From positions 65,393 to 129,392 of the forward strand of contig QLIY01000197.1 of assembly GCA_003260075.1 (NCBI GenBank): DNA of 64,000 bases. The letters are read 5' to 3'. The stretch comes from Phallusia mammillata (lineage: Eukaryota; Chordata; Ascidiacea; Phlebobranchia; Ascidiidae). Made by a program: the position numbers and the translations under genes. Position 1 is the first letter of the stretch, and every line of letters starts with the position of its first letter. The notes under the pieces are model-generated. The model ran no database searches, was not told the origin of the DNA, and saw nothing but the letters and a program-made list of their open reading frames with translations. Shown here in pieces: positions 43,801-47,731 of the stretch.

Positions 43801-43905
43801 TTAACACCTACTTTTTAGATTGCTTTTATGCTGTTCTGTTTTGTTTGCAGAAACATCCAGAAGCAGAAAATCAGACAACGGGGGGCCAACAATGTTTCGC
43901 GCTGA
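9068..43905 (+). CDS. PLCG: Phospholipase C gamma (1-phosphatidylinositol-4,5-bisphosphate phosphodiesterase gamma)
   Basis: Hydrolyses PIP2 to IP3 and diacylglycerol at the plasma membrane downstream of receptor and non-receptor tyrosine kinases. Thirty-five coding exons give the full family order: N-terminal PH (exons 1-4), EF-hand region (5-10), X half of the barrel (11-16) with both catalytic His in SSSHN and YHGHT, split-PH first half (17-18), nSH2 (19-20), cSH2 (21-22), SH3 (23-24), split-PH second half (25-26), Y half (27-30), C2 (31-33) and a coiled-coil tail (34-35). The cSH2-SH3 linker keeps a Tyr in TYVHPN at the place of regulatory Tyr783 of human PLCG1. Length about 1310 residues against 1290 in human PLCG1. 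Exon lengths sum in frame on both sides of exon 19, which is cut by a 78-C run losing about ten nSH2 residues. Start ATG 9068 (or 9071) chosen; an in-frame ATG at 9038 is possible. Confidence 0.97.
9312..9488. mobile_element. hAT-type element interrupted by a C run
   Basis: Starts CAGTGGTGGGATT and ends GGCTGAATCCCACCACTA; 8-bp duplication ATTGTAGC on both sides. Its centre (9389-9439) is 51 C, where the sister copy at 56676-56855 has 55 bases of ordinary sequence. Confidence 0.85.
9389..9439. other. 51-C run replacing known repeat sequence
   Basis: Aligning the two hAT copies, these C stand in for 56752-56806 (55 bases) of the intact copy. Direct evidence that C runs here are filler of roughly the right length. 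Confidence 0.75.
9595..9677. other. 83-C run, probable gap filler
   Basis: Pure C in PLCG intron 1; creates false poly-Pro and poly-Gly open frames. Confidence 0.65.
10170..10227 (+). CDS. PLCG: PLCG exon 2: PH domain
   Basis: [19 protein letters not shown] corresponds to human VKLETRQITW. Acceptor TTTTTTAG, donor GTAAGT. Confidence 0.92.
10886..10914. other. 29-C run, probable gap filler
   Basis: In PLCG intron 2, no flanking duplication seen. Confidence 0.55.
11132..11281 (+). CDS. PLCG: PLCG exon 3: PH domain core
   Basis: [20 protein letters not shown] is almost the human [18 protein letters not shown]; followed by [16 protein letters not shown]. Donor GTGGGT. Confidence 0.95.
12455..12455. 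other. Single ambiguous base N
   Basis: All filler runs to its left are C and the next four to its right are G, suggesting a join between two sub-scaffolds of opposite orientation. Confidence 0.5.
12981..13500. repeat. Divergent tandem repeat, unit about 126 bases
   Basis: Four units each begin near CCCTAAAATGGGTGA, continue with an AATTGGATGAAATTTGGA-like core and end near TGTCGATTGTTGTGTTT followed by CCC-rich sequence. Units differ at many positions. Another partial unit lies at about 12420-12455. Confidence 0.8.
14930..15065. repeat. Dispersed repeat B
   Basis: GCTGGTTTGTTCCATGCGTT and AAAGTTGATCCTCCCAAAGT are shared, diverged, with 30955-31085 in PLCG intron 18. No inverted ends identified. 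Confidence 0.65.
15498..15591 (+). CDS. PLCG: PLCG exon 4: end of PH domain
   Basis: [20 protein letters not shown] matches the C-terminal PH helix (WIKGLTWL...TLQAPTP). Follows a 4.2-kb intron, the longest of the gene. Confidence 0.95.
15986..16030 (+). CDS. PLCG: PLCG exon 5: EF-hand region
   Basis: Small 45-nt exon, [14 protein letters not shown]; flanked by AATTTTCAG and GTAAGT. Phase continues exactly from exon 4. Confidence 0.9.
16496..17030. mobile_element. hAT-type element, middle layer of nest
   Basis: Starts CAGTGATTCTCTACTC, ends GATTCACTG, flanked by GTTTAGAG and GTTTAAAG (7 of 8). Split by the element at 16567-16829. Confidence 0.7.
16567..16829. mobile_element. hAT-type element, innermost layer
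   Basis: Starts CAGTTGTTCTCAACTGG, ends TTGAGTACCACTG, with a perfect 8-bp duplication ATCTAAAC. Confidence 0.85.
17453..17482 (+). CDS. PLCG: PLCG exon 6: micro-exon
   Basis: Only 30 nt, KRSNEADEM; recognised because phases match and AG/GTAAGT flank it. Occupies the first EF-hand loop region, which in PLCG lacks good calcium ligands. Confidence 0.82.
17925..18060 (-). repeat. Dispersed repeat A
   Basis: On the minus strand reads CACTGATGATGGCATGAGC, then TTTGCCAAAACATTTG and GCATGTC. Good full-length member in PLCG intron 6. Confidence 0.75.
18061..19081. other. PLCG intron 6, distal part
   Basis: AT-rich with long T tracts; several overlapping open frames of hydrophobic composition look like translated T-runs. 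No supported exon. Confidence 0.5.
19082..19166 (+). CDS. PLCG: PLCG exon 7: EF-hand region
   Basis: [20 protein letters not shown] then AQLKEMFQ, leading into exon 8. Its last 18 bases and the donor recur at 19263-19283 after a ten-G run. Confidence 0.88.
19253..19262. other. Ten-G run between duplicated copies
   Basis: About 104 bases ending at 19252, including the end of PLCG exon 7 and its donor, recur from 19263. Confidence 0.7.
19360..19543. mobile_element. Pogo/Tigger-like short element
   Basis: Right end GGGGTTTACTGTA is the inverse of TACAGTAAACTTTGGTTAAT at 29018. The interior repeats GTCCGAATTA/TCGAAGAT.GGATTAACCG like the copies at 27290-29202. Confidence 0.65.
19923..20047 (+). 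CDS. PLCG: PLCG exon 8: EF-hand region
   Basis: [24 protein letters not shown] matches the second EF-like hand (GDITYGQFAQLYRSLMY in human). Confidence 0.92.
21376..21427 (+). CDS. PLCG: PLCG exon 9: EF-hand region
   Basis: [17 protein letters not shown], cf. human VSLPEFQQFLLDYQGE. Acceptor TTAAG, donor GTAAAC. Confidence 0.92.
21792..21917 (+). CDS. PLCG: PLCG exon 10: EF-hand to X linker
   Basis: [20 protein letters not shown] (human ELWAVDRLQVQEFMLSFLRD). The donor GTGACG after 21917 is deduced from phase and from the join to ENSIW in exon 11; a dispersed repeat A copy begins about 15 bases further on. Confidence 0.88.
21930..22000 (-). repeat. Dispersed repeat A fragment beside PLCG exon 10
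   Basis: AACGGTCTATATAGC, then AAAAAGCGACATGCTTTATT, the outer end of the family, starting about 15 bases inside the intron. Confidence 0.7.
22001..24283. other. PLCG intron 10, distal part
   Basis: Contains a TGACGTCA near 22388, an inverted ATCGG-rich stretch at 23487-23580 and a repeated TCCTTATTT block near 23725-23870. No exon seen. Confidence 0.5.
24284..24381 (+). CDS. PLCG: PLCG exon 11: X domain, first catalytic His
   Basis: Starts [14 protein letters not shown] and contains [13 protein letters not shown], the catalytic SSSHN motif (His335 of rat PLCG1). The overlapping longer open frame in another phase is a shadow. Confidence 0.95.
25356..25513. mobile_element. hAT-type element, 3' truncated
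   Basis: CAGTGGCGGGATTCAAAA start and the same interior as the copy at 56676-56855; the right inverted end is missing. Confidence 0.7.
25670..25755 (+). CDS. PLCG: PLCG exon 12: X domain
   Basis: [20 protein letters not shown] then RLGCRCIE, the near-invariant X-box segment. Confidence 0.97.
26000..26128 (+). mobile_element. Short element with hammerhead-like core and 12-bp target duplication
   Basis: ATCTAGTTGATT occurs at 26000-26011 and 26117-26128. Between them: CTGATGA (26036-26042), stem GGCGTC (26044-26049), loop, GACGTC (26058-26063), GAAA (26064-26067), then ACAATAAAACACTG. About 105 bases with no coding capacity. Confidence 0.6.
26259..26379 (+). CDS. PLCG: PLCG exon 13: X domain, second catalytic His
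   Basis: [20 protein letters not shown] carries calcium ligands and the second catalytic His (His380 in rat PLCG1). Confidence 0.97.
26622..26631. other. Ten-G run between duplicated copies
   Basis: GGGTAATGTTATCAATGCGT and flanks occur on both sides. Confidence 0.7.
26873..26882. other. Ten-G run between duplicated copies
   Basis: About 140 bases of PLCG intron 13 ending in CATCGTCTTGTTTTTT recur after the run; the second copy leads into exon 14. Confidence 0.7.
27042..27127 (+). CDS. PLCG: PLCG exon 14: X domain
   Basis: [20 protein letters not shown], matching YPVILSIEDHCSIAQQRNM. The first bases of the intron carry imperfect repeats of the exon end. Confidence 0.96.
27290..29202. repeat. 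Pogo-like repeats and 468-base tandem array
   Basis: From about 27740 a 468-base unit is repeated nearly three times (second at 28208, third at 28676); units one and two look identical and the third diverges after about 29035. Each unit holds the motif GTCCGAATCAGGCGAAGATC. The last unit runs into a short element with ends TACAGTAAACTTTGGTTAAT (29018) and GTTCAACTGAGGTTGACTA (about 29202). Confidence 0.8.
27462..27471. other. Ten-G run between duplicated copies
   Basis: About 300 bases (27162-27461) recur from 27472 to about 27780. Confidence 0.7.
29469..29551 (+). CDS. PLCG: PLCG exon 15: X domain end
   Basis: [15 protein letters not shown], cf. LPSPNQLKRKILIKHKKL. Follows the intron that holds the 468-bp array. 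Confidence 0.94.
29788..29848 (+). CDS. PLCG: PLCG exon 16: X to split-PH linker
   Basis: [20 protein letters not shown]; phases join exons 15 and 17. Confidence 0.9.
30268..30335 (+). CDS. PLCG: PLCG exon 17: split PH, first half
   Basis: [18 protein letters not shown], cf. SNSIKNGILYLEDPVNH. Donor GTAAGT. Confidence 0.93.
30718..30855 (+). CDS. PLCG: PLCG exon 18: split PH first half and acidic linker
   Basis: [20 protein letters not shown] matches EWYPHYFVLTSSKIYYSEE, then an acidic, disordered stretch before nSH2. Confidence 0.93.
30955..31085. repeat. Dispersed repeat B
   Basis: Second copy of the repeat at 14930-15065. A further shared stretch at 31425-31500 matches 60385-60465 (CAGTCTGTGTTTTTGTTT and AAATGGCATC). 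Confidence 0.6.
31639..31774 (+). CDS. PLCG: PLCG exon 19: nSH2, truncated by a C run
   Basis: [20 protein letters not shown], then GAFLVRDSN with the phosphotyrosine-binding Arg in FLVR. At 31775 the exon runs into 78 C and then 8 T. About ten residues equivalent to FVGDYTLSFW of human PLCG1 and the donor are absent. Exon 20 starts mid-codon, as expected if the missing piece ended in phase 2. Confidence 0.93.
31775..31852. other. 78-C run inside the nSH2 exon
   Basis: Interrupts PLCG exon 19 after RDSNV. Human PLCG1 has about ten residues here before the next block, so about 30 coding bases, a donor and some intron are replaced. Confidence 0.8.
32118..32245 (-). repeat. Dispersed repeat A
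   Basis: Minus strand: CACTGATGATGGCATGAGCA, TTTGCCGAAACGTTT, GCATGTCGCTTTTTACGTC, ATTTGGGC. Best-preserved hammerhead-like copy. Confidence 0.75.
32412..32618 (+). CDS. PLCG: PLCG exon 20: nSH2 C-terminal half
   Basis: [20 protein letters not shown], then [20 protein letters not shown] and AHENKE, matching human EPVPQTNAHESKE, the inter-SH2 linker. Confidence 0.96.
33286..33417 (+). CDS. PLCG: PLCG exon 21: cSH2 N-terminal half
   Basis: [29 protein letters not shown] with the FLVR Arg. The donor AG|GTAAAT is exactly the 8-bp target duplicated by a hAT element starting at 33424. Confidence 0.97.
33424..33649. mobile_element. hAT-type element at PLCG exon 21 splice donor
   Basis: CAGTGGTTCCCAACC start, GGTTTGGAACCACCG end, 8-bp duplication AGGTAAAT at 33416-33423 and 33650-33657. 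The left copy of the duplication is the 5' splice site itself. Confidence 0.87.
33838..33955 (+). repeat. Dispersed repeat A
   Basis: AACTGATGATGACTTGAGCA, TTTGCCTAAACGTTTG, AACAATAAAGCATGTGGC, ATTTGGGC; plus-strand member. Confidence 0.75.
34315..34643. mobile_element. MITE C, first copy
   Basis: Left end TTTACTAACTCCATACCGCA and right end GGTATGGTGTTAGTTGCTCT are inverse of each other, and interior AAAATTTAGTTCCTAAT is shared with 44308-44622. Confidence 0.7.
34702..34911. mobile_element. hAT-type element
   Basis: AGTGATTCTCAACCGTGG start and GGTTGAAAGCCACTG end, interior GGGCCACATGCGGCACCC. Target duplication degraded. Confidence 0.65.
34938..35115 (+). CDS. PLCG: PLCG exon 22: cSH2 C-terminal half
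   Basis: [20 protein letters not shown], then [18 protein letters not shown], close to human [18 protein letters not shown]. Confidence 0.97.
35344..35513 (+). CDS. PLCG: PLCG exon 23: regulatory linker and SH3
   Basis: [18 protein letters not shown] keeps the Tyr equivalent to human Tyr783, whose phosphorylation activates the enzyme; then [17 protein letters not shown] opens SH3. Confidence 0.96.
35556..35830. repeat. Two-unit tandem repeat in PLCG intron 23
   Basis: Two diverged units of about 125 bases share GGGTTAGGAACTGAATTTGT-like and AACCCTAACAGCCCTAACTG-like blocks; related short matches at 3545 and 33155. Confidence 0.6.
36179..36284 (+). CDS. PLCG: PLCG exon 24: SH3 end
   Basis: [20 protein letters not shown]; the preceding W is split, giving the WW pair of SH3. 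Confidence 0.97.
36622..36688 (+). CDS. PLCG: PLCG exon 25: split PH, second half start
   Basis: [18 protein letters not shown], cf. PLGDLLRGVLDVPACQIAI. Confidence 0.9.
36988..37139 (+). CDS. PLCG: PLCG exon 26: split PH, second half
   Basis: [31 protein letters not shown], ending in the PH C-terminal helix with its conserved Trp. Confidence 0.94.
37381..37507 (+). CDS. PLCG: PLCG exon 27: Y domain start
   Basis: [18 protein letters not shown], cf. [18 protein letters not shown]. Acceptor GTCACAG. Confidence 0.97.
37796..37917 (+). CDS. PLCG: PLCG exon 28: Y domain
   Basis: [19 protein letters not shown], then [11 protein letters not shown], the Y-box start. Confidence 0.96.
38474..38561 (+). 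CDS. PLCG: PLCG exon 29: Y domain
   Basis: [26 protein letters not shown], near-invariant across PLCs. Confidence 0.97.
38911..39062 (+). CDS. PLCG: PLCG exon 30: Y domain end
   Basis: [28 protein letters not shown], cf. DKPMQMNQALF...CGYVLQP. Confidence 0.97.
39530..39644 (+). CDS. PLCG: PLCG exon 31: C2 domain start
   Basis: [25 protein letters not shown], cf. [23 protein letters not shown]. Confidence 0.97.
39664..39925. mobile_element. Fold-back element in PLCG intron 31
   Basis: Two arms of about 95-110 bases: left has GGCAGTGCACACTGTTTTAG and GGCCGTATTGGC, right has GCCAATACGGCC and CAAAACAGTGTGCACTGTC. Only about 35 bases separate them, so the DNA can form a long hairpin. Confidence 0.8.
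39964..40038 (+). pseudogene. Truncated copy of PLCG exon 32
   Basis: Same acceptor and first 75 bases as the full exon at 40167, cut by a single N at 40039. Offset 203 bases. Probable unmerged contig overlap. Confidence 0.8.
40039..40039. other. Single N at a duplicated junction
   Basis: Sequence 39838-40038 recurs from about 40041. Filler runs are C before this N (31775) and G after it (43197 onward). Confidence 0.6.
40167..40331 (+). CDS. PLCG: PLCG exon 32: C2 domain
   Basis: [20 protein letters not shown], then [22 protein letters not shown]; complete copy with donor GTATTG. Confidence 0.95.
40606..40935. mobile_element. hAT-type element
   Basis: CAGGGGTTCTTAACC start, GGTTAAGAAACACTG end, perfect 8-bp duplication GTATAAGT. 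In PLCG intron 32. Confidence 0.87.
41065..41153 (+). CDS. PLCG: PLCG exon 33: C2 domain end
   Basis: [26 protein letters not shown], cf. YRAVPLKNNYSEDLELASLL. Confidence 0.96.
41347..41810. mobile_element. hAT-type element
   Basis: CAGGGGTCCGCAAATA start, TATTTGCGGACCCCTG end (perfect inverse), 8-bp duplication CCATAGGG. In PLCG intron 33. No transposase frame. Confidence 0.88.
42603..42775 (+). CDS. PLCG: PLCG exon 34, first assembled copy: coiled-coil tail
   Basis: [27 protein letters not shown], a predicted helix rich in Lys/Glu/Gln. An identical copy is at 43303-43475, and only that one is followed by a complete last exon. Confidence 0.88.
43152..43196 (+). pseudogene. Truncated first copy of PLCG last exon
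   Basis: Same as the start of 43851-43905 but breaks into ten G just before the codons for VSR and stop. Confidence 0.8.
43197..43206. other. Ten-G run between duplicated copies
   Basis: Separates 42507-43196 from its copy 43207-43896; the left copy breaks within the last PLCG exon. Confidence 0.75.
43303..43475 (+). CDS. PLCG: PLCG exon 34, second assembled copy
   Basis: Base-for-base repeat of 42603-42775 at an offset of 700, apparently part of a 690-base duplicated block (42507-43196 and 43207-43896). Only one copy is likely to exist in the genome. Confidence 0.75.
43851..43905 (+). CDS. PLCG: PLCG terminal coding exon
   Basis: Acceptor TTGTTTGCAG; encodes [17 protein letters not shown] and TGA at 43903-43905, continuing the basic coiled coil. 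Confidence 0.88.
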
Positions 43906-44158
43906 AAAAGTGTTACATCAGTGACGTCACAATCATTTCTTTTATTGTCGAGTGACGTCATTTTCATATGTCATCCGCGGAATTCAGCATTTCCCGCAAG
44001 GTGCCTTTCTCCTCGCAATCAGTCACGTGCTCCACGCCACTGTTACGTCACAATTGACCGCTGTCCTTTTGTCGAATCGTGCTAATTGAAATTTCGTGCA
44101 TTTTTTGTTTTGCTTCAAATTCTTTTCTTTTTTGTTTTTCAATCTTTTCGTTTATCAG

Positions 44159-44291
44159 AACCCAAGCTCCCTCCAACGCCCTATTCAAGTGCAATAATCT
44201 ACTCGCCACGCTGGCCAACGAATCACACTTCCGAACCGCTGTTTGTGACGTCATAGAGTGTAACAACGTCATCGCAAACGTTTTTTTACAA
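44159..44291 (+). CDS. Orphan exon-like block downstream of PLCG
   Basis: A long pyrimidine tract and TTTATCAG precede 44159, and GTAAAT follows 44291. Open in one frame, giving 44 codons such as HFRTAVCDVIECNNVIANVF with C-rich third positions like the PLCG exons. Its entry phase fits the donor of PLCG exon 34, so it could be an alternative 3' end that skips the exon at 43851; a possible terminal exon is 44706-44732 (FHFVRNHQ stop). The minus strand is also open here. I recognise no family. Confidence 0.3.
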
Positions 44292-44307
44292 GTAAATACG
44301 TGAAAAA

Positions 44308-44622
44308 GGTACTAACACCATACCTCACGGGATACCAACATCTAGATAATATTTGATAGGTGGCGCAAAGAGCACAAATCCTATTGAAAACGGTGTATCT
44401 CAAAATATGCCTACGGTTAAAGCTATAGGGGGTGAGGTTAGGTATTATCAATAAAAATTCAATGAAACTAACACTAAAATTTAGTTCCTAATGTAAAATT
44501 TTTAAAACTTACTTCCCAACCCTACCCCTATTTAGCCGCTAAATAATTCAGCTCCTGCGCCACGTATCGAAAATTAGCTAAATGTTGGTCTCCCGTGAGG
44601 TATGATGTTAATAGCTCTACCT
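44308..44622. mobile_element. MITE C, second copy
   Basis: GGTACTAACACCATACCTCA at the left, TGAGGTATGATGTTAATAGC then TCTACC at the right (inverse). Related to 34315-34643. Confidence 0.75.
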
Positions 44623-46450
44623 AAATTTGTCGGGTCGCAAAGTTTGAAGGGCTGCACAGAAGCGATATTTTCTTTGCACATTGACACCTTGCAATTCTTC
44701 TGCAGTTCCACTTTGTAAGAAATCACCAGTAGTGACGTCACAAGTATCTAAATTGTATTTTAGTCGATTTCACTTTTTTTCTCTGTTGTCATTCATGCCG
44801 CCAGCACGCGATCGTAACAAACGTAACAGTATGACGTAAGTGCTGTGAAGTATTTTTTGACGCTTAGTGATGTCATATTGACGTCGTTTTAATGTTCGCT
44901 TTTGAGCAGCAACTTCGTTTGCGAAAAAAGTCATGATCAGCCCCTTAAACGTTATGACGTCATTGCCAATTGTGTCTCCCTGATGACGTCATGCGGTCGC
45001 AACTACAAAATAGTCTTCTATATTCCTATTAGAGTTCCCTGTGTGTTCCACTCTATTTTCTTTATTTAGCAGCCTTCATTAATTGTGTATTATTACGTCA
45101 TAATGACCTTTATTTTTTCCAAGTTCTAATTTTCGATCATCGGCAGACCTCGGTGACGTCATATGTGCGTCACTCTGTTTCGCGTCACAAGTGTTTTGCT
45201 ACACCCCTATTTCAGCAATTGCGAATTCGTCCCAGTTATTTTCACACCACTTGACGTACCTGTCGTCGATACGTGTGAGGATAGCCAGCAGTAATTGAAC
45301 AGTTTTTTTGCCACGTCACTGTACAGTTGAGTCGTCAAATTAAAATCATATGTGGAAAGCCAAACATGTTTCGTTACTCAGGAAAAAAACTAGCTAGAAA
45401 TAGCTTCGCAAAGTTCAAAAGCCTGAATCAGTGCATATATTGGTTAGTGGATGTTAAAAGCGTTACATTTTTTGAATATGGCCACACACTCTCTTTTAAG
45501 TGTGCTTATCGGCATTGAAACAATCCGGCAAGTTTGGTTGGAAGGAAGTTAAAATTGGAAAGAGTTATTTGACCTTTCTTTTACTTCCAGTATGTTTGTC
45601 AAATGCACAAAATTTTATACTTTCCAAAATCAAATAATTATATTTTTTTATAATTATACATACGTATAAGATTTTTTTCTTTTTAGGTTCCATGATTTGT
45701 TGTTTATTCGTAAGCAACTTGATATTCAAAGTATTTTCAGAACTGTTGCTACATTGAATTATAATTCAGGATAAAATCGGCATTTTCAGCATTTATCACG
45801 CAACACACATGCGGGTAAGTTTGACATTCTCACGAGATAACCATCTCATGGGTGCAGATTCTATTGGCTTGAAGTCAAAAACGTCTCAAAAAGCCAAATA
45901 TGATTTTGGGATACGCAGCTCTGCAGTAACCTGACCTTTGCGAACCTAGTTAAATCTGGTAGGGTTTGTGCGATCGCAGGTTGACCTTGTGATCATATCT
46001 TTCAGGCCTGGGGCACCTTCCATGTGTAAATTAAATGTAACATTAGAGAAGACGTGTGAAACGCCCTAATCATGTATAATAGTCCTTCTTCGGAAGCTAG
46101 CTAACCAAATTCAAACATTTAAAAGTTTTGTCTGAAAACCAAGACGTTAAAAAATTTGACTTCAAAAATTACGTTTGTTGATTTAGAAAAGTGAAAGCTT
46201 ATGGATATTTTTAACTATAAATTTTAAATGCAGAGAGTTTTCTTTATATTTTATTCTGGACAAGAAATTTACTCTTAAATTCGATACCAATTAGCAATTT
46301 GCGGCAAAAGTTCATATTCATCCCGTCATTGCCCATTATAAGAAAACGTGTTCAATTTTGAGAAAACAACTGATCAATATTGCCTAAATTGTGAAACCAA
46401 AAAGTTAAACTTTACAATTTTAACTAAGTTATTACATCTTTGATGATATT
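44623..46450. other. Intergenic, rich in TGACGTCA
   Basis: At least four TGACGTCA octamers (near 44732, 44955, 44983, 45154). A possible last-exon-like stretch after TATTTCAG at about 45218 is open in more than one frame; not called. Confidence 0.5.
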
Positions 46451-46456
46451 TGAATC

Positions 46457-47731
46457 AGAGCTCTTCAACCGGGGTTCCGCGGAACCCTAGGGTTCCGTAC
46501 GGGGGGGGGGAAAAAGTGAAAGCTTATGGATTTTTTTAACAATAAAATTTTAAATGCAGAGAGTTTTCTTTATATTTTATTCTGGACAAGAAGGGGGGGG
46601 GGGGGGGGGGGGGGGTTTAAGGGTTGCACGGGGGGTTCGCAGCGGTTTGGTGTAGCAATTCAATCACGAACGATTCATACTATCATTGTTGCGAACAGCA
46701 ATGCTCACCTATACCATCTAGTTAACCTTTACAGTGTAAAGGTTTACGCCATTGATCTATTGTGACGAAATAAATACAACCTTCTTACGCTCTAGCTAGC
46801 TAAATTGCAAGATAAATGTAGAAACGACCGATCAAAATTACATGGTAATGCGTTTCAGTGAATCGTTTAATTGAAGTCAACCTTTATGATGTGTTAAGTA
46901 AAAAAGCATCTTATTTCTTTGCTGTAGCCTATACTTGTATTCAAGGAGTTGAACCGCTTGTCATATGGGTTCGGGTTCACTTGGTTTTGTTTTTAAGAGT
47001 ACGGTTTCGGTTCAAGTCTTTAAAAATGTATATTTTCGGGTTCCGGTTTCCTTCCGGTTTGGGCAAATTACCCGGTCCGAACCGGTTTGCGGTTTTTAAA
47101 CCGGTTCAAATTTTTATTTCTTTTAATTTTATTCTACCCATCATCTACCTTGCTTTATCAAACTCCAAAATAAATTTGCTGGTGCACTGTTGTTTTTGAC
47201 ACGCCCTATAAGTGTTATCTCGCGTATTCTTCAACGCGCTGTTTTTAAAAAAACACACAAATATAAAACAGACTGCATTTTTTACTGGTTCGGTTCCGGT
47301 TCGGGTCCAACGCTAAACAAAATATGGGGTTCAACTTCGGGTTTTTAGAAAATCGTAATTAGCGGTTCGGGTTCGGTACGGGTTTAATGAAATTAACCGC
47401 TCAAACCGGTTCGCGGGTTCGGGTTCGGGGGGGGGGAAGAGCACTGATTTAAATTAACGATCAAGAATGTTTCAATTTTACTAAAAACCAACCGTTAAAA
47501 AATAACCCACAGTTGTAATTGTGATACCACGTTCACGCGTCGCAATGATTTATTATTGCATTCTTGGTTGTATTTTAATAAATGATAAATAATTTTACTG
47601 TTTTAGAATAAGACCCTAAAAAAACAATTGTCTTATGGGGGGGGGGTTACATTCATTAAAATTATTTTATGGGGGGTTCCGCAAAGTTTGACGAAATACC
47701 TTAAGGGTTCCGTGCCACTAGGGGGGGGGGG
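46457..47731. repeat. G/C-filler-broken repeat cluster
   Basis: Contains runs of 10, 23, 10, 10 and 11 G at 46501, 46593, 47427, 47637 and 47721. Sequence around 46190-46270 recurs at 46511-46592. Stretch 46940-47426 is a simple-sequence-like repeat built on GGTTCGGGTTC and AACCGGTTC. No gene. Confidence 0.6.

Noticed and set aside
44048..44272. Minus-strand frame containing EKIEKQKRKEFEAKQK
   Set aside because: The Lys/Glu part is the complement of the pyrimidine tract before the plus-strand exon-like block; plus-strand base use and splice signals fit better.
45218..45293. Possible terminal exon after TATTTCAG
   Set aside because: Open in more than one frame with no partner exon of matching phase that I could support.
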